Source of the DNA: Candidatus Saccharimonadales bacterium
GTDB lineage: Bacteria; Patescibacteriota; Saccharimonadia; Saccharimonadales; Saccharimonadaceae
NCBI GenBank assembly: GCA_030151825.1
Contig: JASLCP010000029.1
Coordinates: forward strand, 1 to 12,690
Length of the DNA stretch: 12,690 bases
Reading direction: 5' to 3'
Below the pieces are notes generated by a model, which was given only the letters and a program-made list of their open reading frames with translations, was not told the DNA's origin and made no database searches. Shown here piece by piece: positions 1 to 5,418 of this stretch (the first letter of the stretch is position 1; each line of letters begins with the position of its first letter). A program made the translations under genes and the position numbers.

Positions 1-247
1 TTGGGTCAGAGAACACTCCCTTGACCCAACCCGTTACCTCACGGGTCGTTTCGGTATCAAGCAGCAGCCCGCCACCAGCTAACCAGTCAGCCATATGGGT
101 GGGCTCGACATGAGCACGCTTGGCCGCATCATCCAGATGACGCACCGTGTACTGCACCAACATCCGCTGCGCCTCACGCTCGGACTCATCAACCTGAGTC
201 ATCGCCGCTTTCAGCGCAACACTGAACGGATTTTTGTAGTCCGTCAT
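1..247 (-). CDS. Unrecognised protein, N-terminal 82 residues (cut by window edge)
   Basis: An open frame runs from an ATG at 245-247 to the left edge without a stop, so the gene continues outside the window. A strong Shine-Dalgarno (GAGGAGG, 5 nt before the ATG) supports the start. The visible part begins MTDYKNPFSVALKAAMTQVD and is rich in Glu, Arg and Ala. It looks mostly helical, then has a Gly/Leu-rich turn (LAGGGLLLD) around residues 56-64. There is no signal peptide or membrane segment in what can be seen, and I do not recognise a family. It lies about 100 nt downstream of hisS on the same strand and probably has its own promoter. The plus-strand reading of this region is a shadow with no ribosome site. 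Confidence 0.7.
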   Translation of the reverse strand, partial: MTDYKNPFSVALKAAMTQVDESEREAQRMLVQYTVRHLDDAAKRAHVEPTHMADWLAGGGLLLDTETTREVTGWVKGVFSDP

Positions 248-294
248 GATTCCTCCTCTGTCAAGTACACCAAACAATTTGTTCAGATAGCCTG

Positions 295-322
295 ATTTAA
301 CCACAGGATAATCGAGATTCAA
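295..322 (-). promoter_or_regulatory. Possible promoter of the 1-247 gene
   Basis: On the minus strand TTGAAT (317-322) and TTAAAT (295-300) are 16 nt apart, leaving a leader of roughly 40 nt before the ATG at 247. A loose direct repeat, TGTGGTTTGAATC and TGTGGTTAAATC, spans the same stretch. The match to consensus is moderate and this is the only reasonable candidate I see. Confidence 0.3.
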
Positions 323-345
323 ACCACAAGCGCTACACCCTGGAT

Positions 346-1692
346 TTAGTCAAAAAACTCAGCAAATTCATCTTCGACCGCACGGTTTTTGCGGCGGCGG
401 TCCTTAACAGCGCTAATGATACGTTCCACACTCAACGTTTCTTCGTTGGTCGTTTGTGTATCTTTAAACGGATACATTTCGTTAGCCAGTTCGTTTTCGC
501 CAACAAATACCATGAAAGGAATATTTTTCTTCAAAATCGCCTTGATCTGCTTGTCCATTTTGCGGCCCGTGATGTCGACTTCAGCACGGACACCTTCGGC
601 GCGTAATTGACCAGCAAAGCGAATCGCCTGTTCGTAGGTATTATCAATCACAACAATGCCCACCTCTGTCGTCGAAGTAAATTCTGGCATAAGATTATGC
701 GCACGTAGGAATAATTCGGTCGTCGTTAGCCCCGGCGCCATACCGATTGTCGCAATTGGCTCGGCACCAAATAGTCCGACGAGTCCATCGTAACGGCCAC
801 CACCAAACAGCGAGCGATTATTTTCGGGATCGTTATCAAACACCTCAAACACCGTACCGGTATAGTAATCAAGCCCACGCATCAAACTCGCATCAAACAG
901 CGCGTTGGTCACGCCAAACCGCGACAGCAAACCGAACAATTCGCCAACCTCAGCTGCTGCAGGGCTGGCTTGTACTTCATCGGGCATATCAGCCATTGTG
1001 CGAGCAGCGAGGAGTGTTTGCAGTTTGCGCATGCCCTGATCAGCAAATGCGGGACCAAAAATCTCATCAGCTTGGCGCTGAAAATCATCAGCTGTAATCT
1101 TGTTTTTGCGATCCAACAACTTCATCATCAACTGCGACTGCACACCGTCAAGGTCAAGATACTGTGCCATCATGACATTAATCAGATTACGGTTATTGAT
1201 GCGAATAACGTACATGTCATCACTGGCACCAAATGCCCGCATAATCTCAACAGCGAGCACAATCATTTCCGCCTCGGCCAGAACACCGTCCACACCAAAG
1301 ATATCAGTATTCAGCTGCCAAAACTCACGCTCACGACCGCGCTGCGGCCGCTCATATCGCATAAAATTAGCAATGCTATAGAGACGTGCTGGATAGCCCA
1401 TTTCTTGGCGTCGTGCGGCAACCATACGGCTGACTGACGGCGTCATTTCGGGGCGAATCGCCACATTGCGACCGCCGCGGTCAGTAAAGGCGTAGGTCTG
1501 CTCATTTACAAGTTCTTGGCCTGACTTTGCCGCGTACACCTCTAGCGGTTCAAGGATTGGCGCACCGTATTCTTCATATCCATGCAACTCAGCTACCCGA
1601 CGCCACGTCGAAAAGATATAGTTTTGGACACGCTTGTCTTCTGGATAGTAATCGCGCGTTCCCTTGTAGGCTTGTGCAGAAAGTGATGTCAT
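346..1692 (-). CDS. hisS: Histidine--tRNA ligase (class II aminoacyl-tRNA synthetase)
   Basis: Cytoplasmic enzyme that charges tRNA-His with histidine using ATP. The 448-residue product shows the expected order: KGTRDYYPED near the N-terminus (10-19), RPEMTPSVSRM (80-90), class II motif 2 with the HisRS-type FMRYERPQRGREREFWQ (110-126), the histidine-binding stretch RGLDYYTGTVFEV, motif 3 FGGGRYDGL followed by GMAPGL, and a C-terminal anticodon-binding domain from about EVGIVVIDN to the end. The tail is unusually acidic (VEDEFAEFFD). An upstream in-frame extension to 1875 exists, but it runs back through a terminator hairpin and into the preceding gene. The family-like start is MTSLSAQAYKGTRDYY at 1692. 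There is no Shine-Dalgarno; a TATAGC/TACGAT -10-like stretch ends a few nt before the ATG, so translation may be leaderless. Confidence 0.95.
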   Translation of the reverse strand: MTSLSAQAYKGTRDYYPEDKRVQNYIFSTWRRVAELHGYEEYGAPILEPLEVYAAKSGQELVNEQTYAFTDRGGRNVAIRPEMTPSVSRMVAARRQEMGYPARLYSIANFMRYERPQRGREREFWQLNTDIFGVDGVLAEAEMIVLAVEIMRAFGASDDMYVIRINNRNLINVMMAQYLDLDGVQSQLMMKLLDRKNKITADDFQRQADEIFGPAFADQGMRKLQTLLAARTMADMPDEVQASPAAAEVGELFGLLSRFGVTNALFDASLMRGLDYYTGTVFEVFDNDPENNRSLFGGGRYDGLVGLFGAEPIATIGMAPGLTTTELFLRAHNLMPEFTSTTEVGIVVIDNTYEQAIRFAGQLRAEGVRAEVDITGRKMDKQIKAILKKNIPFMVFVGENELANEMYPFKDTQTTNEETLSVERIISAVKDRRRKNRAVEDEFAEFFD

Positions 1693-1696
1693 AATT

Positions 1697-1733
1697 GCTA
1701 TAATCGTATCATTTTTATCTGTTATATGCAAGG
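1697..1733 (-). promoter_or_regulatory. Possible leaderless-type promoter of hisS
   Basis: On the minus strand the sequence before the hisS ATG reads TTGCAT, 17 nt, TACGAT, TATAGC, then AATT and ATG. Either hexamer could serve as the -10 box; the second would place transcription start at or within a few nt of the start codon. No purine-rich ribosome site is present. Which hexamer is used is not settled by sequence. Confidence 0.35.
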
Positions 1734-1760
1734 ACAAGCACCATCTAGCGCTTAGCAATG

Positions 1761-1792
1761 AAAAGACCGTATACAAGCAAACGTATACGGTC
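1761..1792 (-). terminator. Rho-independent terminator after the 84-codon gene
   Basis: A perfect 10-bp stem (GACCGTATAC at 1765-1774 with GTATACGGTC at 1783-1792) encloses an 8-nt loop. On the minus strand it is followed by TTTTC. It starts 11 nt beyond the stop of the upstream gene and precedes hisS. The U-tract is short, so termination may be partial. The repeated GTATAC half-sites could also bind a protein, but position favours a terminator. Confidence 0.7.
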
Positions 1793-1802
1793 AGTCCATA
1801 TC

Positions 1803-2057
1803 CTACCGGGTAATGTGCGATTCGGAGGTCAGTTGCGCCAGCTGATTCGTTACCTCTTGGCAACACTCCCTCCATCGCTCGTCGGTCATGCTGGTGTCAA
1901 AACAAAGTCGTAACTGAATCTGATCCACCACCCCACGATCGACTCGGACTGGCCACCCACGCTCGATAGCGAGGTGTCGCAACCGTAGCAGGTACCGATC
2001 AACATCATGCTCGTACTGATACGTCATTGTTATCGTCTGCTCGACGTCATTAATCAT
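1803..2057 (-). CDS. Small protein of unknown function (84 residues)
   Basis: The product starts MINDVEQTITMTYQYEHDVD and ends SESHITR. It is charged and soluble-looking, with a helix-prone middle (DRYLLRLRHLAIERGW), a short beta-prone piece (QIQLRLCFD) and a C-terminal amphipathic helix (ERWRECCQEVTNQLAQL) containing a Cys pair. There is no signal peptide or membrane segment. I do not recognise a family. The start is chosen from an AAAAGGAG ribosome site 11 nt before this ATG; a GTG directly before it (2058-2060) would have a more usual 8-nt spacing and is equally possible. A longer start at 2129 would run into the preceding terminator and is unlikely. One hairpin terminator lies just upstream and another just downstream, so it is probably transcribed alone. 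Confidence 0.65.
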   Translation of the reverse strand: MINDVEQTITMTYQYEHDVDRYLLRLRHLAIERGWPVRVDRGVVDQIQLRLCFDTSMTDERWRECCQEVTNQLAQLTSESHITR

Positions 2058-2093
2058 CACGGCGGCTACTCCTTTTGTAGGTCTTGGACGTCT

Positions 2094-2123
2094 ATAGTAT
2101 GCCCTATTTATAGCAAAAAGCAA
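2094..2123 (-). promoter_or_regulatory. Possible promoter of the 84-codon gene
   Basis: On the minus strand TTGCTT (2118-2123) and TACTAT (2094-2099) are 18 nt apart, giving a leader of about 30 nt. A TGCTATAAA extended -10-like element (TATAAA at 2107-2112) lies between them and is an alternative. The -35 overlaps the U-tract of the preceding terminator, so the two units abut. Confidence 0.35.
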
Positions 2124-2149
2124 AGACACCGATGTAGTACCGGTGTCTT
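2115..2149 (-). terminator. Rho-independent terminator of the PKD/LPQTG gene
   Basis: A 9-bp perfect stem (AAGACACCG at 2123-2131, CGGTGTCTT at 2141-2149) has a 9-nt loop and, on the minus strand, is followed by TGCTTTTTGC. It starts 22 nt beyond the stop codon of the surface-protein gene. Confidence 0.75.
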
Positions 2150-2171
2150 AGTGATAAGTGAACAGCGAGTG

Positions 2172-3512
2172 TTAGCGGTTCAGAAGTGCTGAGAAAAGGT
2201 CGCGGCGTGATCCGGCGTACAGCGAGGCCGAGATGATCATACTACCGGCGCCAAAGCCGCCCATGATGATGTTACCAGCACCAGTCTGTGGCAATTCCTC
2301 TACAGGAGCTGCTGGAGCAACACAGTCAGGGCTGTCTTTTGGCAAGCTGCTGTCGTACTCACAGACGGCACAATCAGGACTATCTTTTGGAAGACTCGGA
2401 TTCGTCTCACATACTTCCATCGTAACTTGTGTTGAACAAGTGGCTTTCTTTACCTGTCCGTCAACGTCGAACGAAAGCGTTGCAGTCACAGTGTAGCTAC
2501 CTGGCTTTTCGAACTGATGCGTTGCGGTAGTACCTGTGATCGAAGTCTTGTTACCGTCACCGAAATCGAGCGTTGCGCCTTTATAGGTCGCATTTGTATG
2601 TGTCTCGGTAATTTTGAAGTCGAAGGTATTGTTGCCCTTAGCGATTGCATCAAGTGCAGTACAGTCAACAGCCGCAGGTGCCTTAACCTCTACTTTGGCA
2701 ACACAGTTTGGACCGCTCACCAGTTGTGTTTGGCCGTTCACCGTCACCCTTACGCTCACCTTTGCAGTGTAGCTGCCTGGCGCATATTCGTGGGTAGCTG
2801 TTGCACTGGCTGAATCTTGGGTATTACCGTCACCGAAGTCAAAGACATAGCCGGTAATTTGCGCGCCGTTCGATGCAGAACCCTTGGCGGTAAATTGTTT
2901 CTTCGAGGCCGTAGATGACGTCATCGTGAGGCTGTCACAGGTGTATTTTGGCTGTGGTTTTGGCTTTGGTGGAACTGGTTTTGCATACACGGGGTTACCA
3001 CAGTCGGCAAGTACGGCGTACATAAAGTTACCGTTTGCATCGAGTGCAACATAGGTGCGTAGGCCATCGCTGGCGAAGGCGCTGCTATTTGGTGCCTCCC
3101 AGTATGTTTTGCCGGCAATAGCAATGGCATGATCACCTGGCTTTTTAAAACGACCGATACTTTGGGCGTTTGTCGCAACAACTCGGCCGTTGACACGGAC
3201 GGTGTTGTCTTTGTATGAACGGCCTTCGACAACGCGAATGTCACAAGGAATTCGGTAGTGGCCGTAAATTGCCTTGAGGTCACCCTCGGCGTTGGCGTTA
3301 CATTTATTCTTGAATTCGGTTGGCGTATTGGCGCCACAACGCATAATCGAGTTGCCGCTACAGTCAGCTGCCTCGGCGCTGGTACTGAACTGAGTCAGGC
3401 CCAAAAAACCGAATGTCAGCAAACCGAGACCAAAGAAGGCCCCGACCAACACATTATTACCTTGGACAAATCGCAACTTATTTATAACACTTCGTAAGCC
3501 TCGCATGCTCAT
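2172..3512 (-). CDS. Secreted PKD-domain surface protein with LPQTG sortase signal
   Basis: A 446-residue exported protein. Basic residues (R4, R7, K12, R14) precede a hydrophobic core (20-40) and an AEA-like cleavage site near residue 48, forming a signal peptide. Residues 50-177 form a Cys-containing domain I cannot name (Cys 51, 59, 71, 90, 171). A Pro/Lys linker (178-189) leads to two PKD-type Ig-like domains (about 190-277 and 283-367), each with a DFGDGN motif (225-230, 316-321) and a probable Cys pair (192/270, 284/359). Two CxxxxSLPKDSPDC repeats follow (368-397). It then has LPQTG (407-411), a hydrophobic stretch (413-434) and a basic tail with R436, R437 and R446. That is a classic cell-wall sorting signal, so a sortase should anchor it. 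The start is set by GAGGAGG 5 nt upstream of ATG 3512; MSMRGL is preferred over the 459-residue reading. It has its own promoter and terminator. The ligand is unknown. Confidence 0.88.
   Translation of the reverse strand: MSMRGLRSVINKLRFVQGNNVLVGAFFGLGLLTFGFLGLTQFSTSAEAADCSGNSIMRCGANTPTEFKNKCNANAEGDLKAIYGHYRIPCDIRVVEGRSYKDNTVRVNGRVVATNAQSIGRFKKPGDHAIAIAGKTYWEAPNSSAFASDGLRTYVALDANGNFMYAVLADCGNPVYAKPVPPKPKPQPKYTCDSLTMTSSTASKKQFTAKGSASNGAQITGYVFDFGDGNTQDSASATATHEYAPGSYTAKVSVRVTVNGQTQLVSGPNCVAKVEVKAPAAVDCTALDAIAKGNNTFDFKITETHTNATYKGATLDFGDGNKTSITGTTATHQFEKPGSYTVTATLSFDVDGQVKKATCSTQVTMEVCETNPSLPKDSPDCAVCEYDSSLPKDSPDCVAPAAPVEELPQTGAGNIIMGGFGAGSMIISASLYAGSRRDLFSALLNR
2322..2411 (-). repeat. Two 14-residue repeat units in the surface protein stalk
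   Basis: Two 42-nt units (2370-2411 and 2322-2363, period 48 nt) encode CETNPSLPKDSPDC and CEYDSSLPKDSPDC. DNA third positions differ while the protein is kept, so the units are old and under protein-level selection. They sit between the second PKD domain and LPQTG and may act as a disulfide-stiffened spacer. Confidence 0.8.
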
Positions 3513-3541
3513 GAAATCCTCCTCACATCTACTATAACCCC

Positions 3542-3570
3542 ATTGTAGCATAAATTTGCATTAGCGTCAA
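3542..3570 (-). promoter_or_regulatory. Strong sigma70-type promoter of the PKD/LPQTG gene
   Basis: On the minus strand TTGACG (3565-3570), a 17-nt spacer and TACAAT (3542-3547), the last preceded by TGC as an extended -10. Transcription would start near 3535, leaving a leader of about 23 nt that contains GAGGAGG. This is the best-matching promoter in the window, consistent with high expression of a surface protein. Confidence 0.8.
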
Positions 3571-3604
3571 TAGATTTAGACAATATAGTTATGCTTATTT
3601 ATAA

Positions 3605-4213
3605 CTACCTCAGTAGATCATGCTGTGAGCGCCACTGATACATCAGGATTCCCGCCGCTACACCGATGTTAATTGACCGTGTACTCCCAAATTGCTCGAT
3701 CATTACCGTTCGCTGGCAGACAGCCAGCATTTCGTCACTAATCCCCGGGCCCTCACCTCCAAATACCAATACCGCATTTCGCGGCAACGCTATCTGGTGA
3801 AGTGGCTCTGCGCCGTTAATAATATCGATAGCAATTAACGCTTTCTTCTTGACTGCCTTCACAAACGATGCCACGTCCGCGTGATGTTCAATCGTCATAT
3901 AGCGGTCAGTCACCATAGCACCGCGCCGGTTCCAATGCCGTTTGCCAATAATGTGCACTTTTGCCACATTGAACGCGTTGGCCGTACGTACAATCGTGCC
4001 AATGTTACTGTCGTGTTGCCAGTTTTCGATGGCAACTTCTAGCTCAACCGCTTGCTCGGCAATCGCCTCCTTGATAGCCTCGACCGTATAGTAGCGATAC
4101 TGGTCAGGCACATTGCGACGGTCGCCCTGTGCCAGCAGCGTCTGATCGTACTGAGGCCCCGTTGGCCATGGCTGCGGATGCGGCCCGACGCCAATGTTTC
4201 GTTCACTTTCCAT
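3605..4213 (-). CDS. SpoU/TrmH-family RNA 2'-O-methyltransferase
   Basis: A 202-residue SPOUT-class enzyme that transfers a methyl group from S-adenosylmethionine to a ribose 2'-OH in RNA. All three family motifs are present: motif 1 NWQHDSNIGTIVRTANAF (64-81, catalytic-type R76), motif 2 AVLVFGGEGPGIS (147-159) and motif 3 MIEQFGSTRSINIGVAAGI (171-189) in the trefoil-knot region. Motif 3 reads SINIGVA rather than the common SLNVSVA. It is the short form: the first 50 residues are Pro-rich and unlike the L30e domain of RlmB-type enzymes. Substrate (tRNA G18 or another site) cannot be told from sequence. The ATG at 4213 lacks a clear Shine-Dalgarno and a TATACT box ends 8 nt before it, so it may be leaderless. 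It is divergent from the membrane-protein gene, and I see no convincing terminator at its end. Confidence 0.9.
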   Translation of the reverse strand: MESERNIGVGPHPQPWPTGPQYDQTLLAQGDRRNVPDQYRYYTVEAIKEAIAEQAVELEVAIENWQHDSNIGTIVRTANAFNVAKVHIIGKRHWNRRGAMVTDRYMTIEHHADVASFVKAVKKKALIAIDIINGAEPLHQIALPRNAVLVFGGEGPGISDEMLAVCQRTVMIEQFGSTRSINIGVAAGILMYQWRSQHDLLR

Positions 4214-4220
4214 TCACTCT

Positions 4221-4237
4221 CAGTATAGCGTATACTG
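4221..4237. promoter_or_regulatory. Palindrome holding the -10 boxes of two divergent genes
   Basis: CAGTATAGCGTATACTG has perfect 7-nt arms around GCG. Each arm supplies a TATACT box, at 4222-4227 on the minus strand for the methyltransferase and 4231-4236 on the plus strand for the membrane protein. A plus-strand TTTCCA lies 18 nt upstream of its -10 (4207-4212). The shared element could be two overlapping promoters or an operator; the symmetry is seen, the function is inferred. Confidence 0.5.
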
Positions 4238-4253
4238 TAAAGAAGGAGATATT

Positions 4254-5072
4254 ATGGCATCATCAAAAAAACTCGACACACCAACCCCAGCGCTAAATCC
4301 ATTTTTCATCACGCTTAACGGTATTACTCGATTATTTTCGATGGCAACTAGCGTTGGTATCGTCATCTTACTGATTGGCGCCGCGACAACCATGATTTCG
4401 GTACTCTACCGAGCAGATGACGCCAATGACAGTAATCCCTTGCAGTCATCTGTGCAAGCAATCGATCCGCAACAATTGCCACTAGTCGTTGGCGTTGTTG
4501 CAATTATCGTTCTCTTTAGTCTCGTGGTCAGCGCAATGTTACACGGCATTCAGTCGTATACAGCACTTCGTGTCGCCCGTAGCGAGCAAACAACGATCGG
4601 CGAAGCATTTAACACCGTTTTGGGACAATTTGGTGGCTATCTGTGGCTGTATATTTGGATGAATATCAAGATTTTCTTGTGGTCGCTACTCCTGATTGTG
4701 CCCGGTATTATCGCCTTTTATCGCTATTCGTTTGCTGGTGTGGTGTTTTTTGACAAGGGCCTTCGCGGTGATGCAGCTATCAAAGAAAGTAATCGGTTGA
4801 CTAAAAATGGTTTGATGACTATTTTTGCCTCGCAACTACTGTTTAATCTGATAACTCTCGGGTACATCAGCTCTGTGGTGGCCGTCGCCAGCACCAGCGA
4901 ACTGTATCGTGAATATACCGCCCTTGAGGCTGCTAAGCGTGAGAAGCCACCCGTTCACTGGCTATCATGGTTTAGCTTGGCGCTACCATTTATCCTGATC
5001 GTCGGCGTCTTATTGTTTGTATTGATGATTGCGGTGGTTGTGGGGCTGACGGGTGCGGCACTAACAAAATAA
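4254..5072 (+). CDS. Polytopic membrane protein, DUF975/YciC-like
   Basis: A 272-residue integral membrane protein. Hydrophobic segments lie at about 29-51, 76-97, 127-165 (probably two helices), 188-213 and 239-266. The central stretch LLIVPGIIAFYRYSF (146-160), followed by a short loop and then AIKESNRLTKNG (175-186), resembles the conserved core of DUF975 and related glycerophosphodiesterase-membrane-domain proteins. In those families a Pro-Gly helix break is followed by an ALxxSxxLxxG pattern. The function of that family is not established, and no catalytic residues are visible. The start at 4254 is set by AAGGAG 5 nt upstream; a longer reading from 4194 overlaps the divergent gene and is rejected. 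A two-way terminator follows 12 nt after the stop. Confidence 0.85.
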   Translation: MASSKKLDTPTPALNPFFITLNGITRLFSMATSVGIVILLIGAATTMISVLYRADDANDSNPLQSSVQAIDPQQLPLVVGVVAIIVLFSLVVSAMLHGIQSYTALRVARSEQTTIGEAFNTVLGQFGGYLWLYIWMNIKIFLWSLLLIVPGIIAFYRYSFAGVVFFDKGLRGDAAIKESNRLTKNGLMTIFASQLLFNLITLGYISSVVAVASTSELYREYTALEAAKREKPPVHWLSWFSLALPFILIVGVLLFVLMIAVVVGLTGAALTK

Positions 5073-5084
5073 GCTTTCGCTTGC

Positions 5085-5122
5085 AAAAAGAAAAGGCCTC
5101 CGTAAAGAGACCTTTTCTTTTT
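5085..5122. terminator. Bidirectional terminator between membrane protein and tRNA-Leu(CAG)
   Basis: AAAAAGAAAAGG-c-CTC (5085-5100) pairs with GAG-a-CCTTTTCTTTTT (5107-5122) around a 6-nt loop, with one internal mismatch. A-run and T-run flank the GC core, so it works in both directions: for the plus-strand membrane-protein gene and for the minus-strand tRNA, whose CCA end touches the stem. Confidence 0.85.
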
Positions 5123-5208
5123 GGTACGGATGAGAGGACTTGAACCTCCACGCCCCGAAGGGCACTAGCACCTGAAGCTAGCGCGTCTACCAATTCCGCC
5201 ACATCCGC
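5122..5208 (-). tRNA. tRNA-Leu (anticodon CAG)
   Basis: An 87-nt tRNA with a seven-pair acceptor stem (GCGGATG with CATCCGT), discriminator A and encoded CCA. The anticodon stem CTAGC/GCTAG holds the loop TTCAGGT (CAG at 5172-5174). A long class II variable arm closes with a GCCC-TTCG-GGGC hairpin, and the T arm carries GGTTCAAGTCC. The long arm, A73 and anticodon identify leucine. The first acceptor pair is a G-U wobble. It decodes CUG. Confidence 0.97.
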
Positions 5209-5217
5209 GCGTCTACC

Positions 5218-5247
5218 AGTATAGTGTACATGACAAAGTACTGTCCG
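5218..5247 (-). promoter_or_regulatory. Promoter of tRNA-Leu(CAG)
   Basis: On the minus strand CGGACA (5242-5247), 18 nt, TATACT (5218-5223). Transcription would begin near 5211, only about 3 nt before the mature tRNA 5' end. Confidence 0.6.
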
Positions 5248-5418
5248 TCGAGAGGGAACGTGCGCGCCTACTATTGAGTTACGTTTCACGCAGCCGCCAT
5301 ATCCAGCCACCTGCCAATAAGGTACACTCGTAAGACCATTCCTCCGTCAAGAGGTATGCGCGAGCATCACTGCACACCACTACCCCGAGCCTATAGTGCA
5401 ACATCAAACACAAAATAA
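5248..5418. other. Intergenic stretch without recognisable feature
   Basis: Between the tRNA-Leu(CAG) promoter and the end of the FAD oxidase gene I see no plausible gene or RNA fold. A short CCTC/GAGG hairpin near 5340-5356 is too weak to call. Confidence 0.5.

Noticed and set aside
95..295. 66-codon plus-strand frame
   Set aside because: Shadow of the minus-strand gene at 1-247, which has the strong ribosome site.
1693..1875. 61-residue N-terminal extension of hisS
   Set aside because: It reads through the terminator hairpin and the end of the 84-codon gene; the family start is at 1692.
2172..3512. Plus-strand frames across the PKD gene (for example 2517-2813 and 3258-3497)
   Set aside because: No ribosome sites and no family-like sequence; they mirror the strongly supported minus-strand gene.
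3587..3606. AGTTAT/ATAACT hairpin at the end of the SpoU methyltransferase gene
   Set aside because: Pure AT stem of 6 bp without a U-tract; not credible as a terminator.
4990..5310. 106-codon minus-strand frame containing ADVAELVDALASGASALRG
   Set aside because: This is the well-known spurious translation of a tRNA-Leu gene; it also crosses a terminator.
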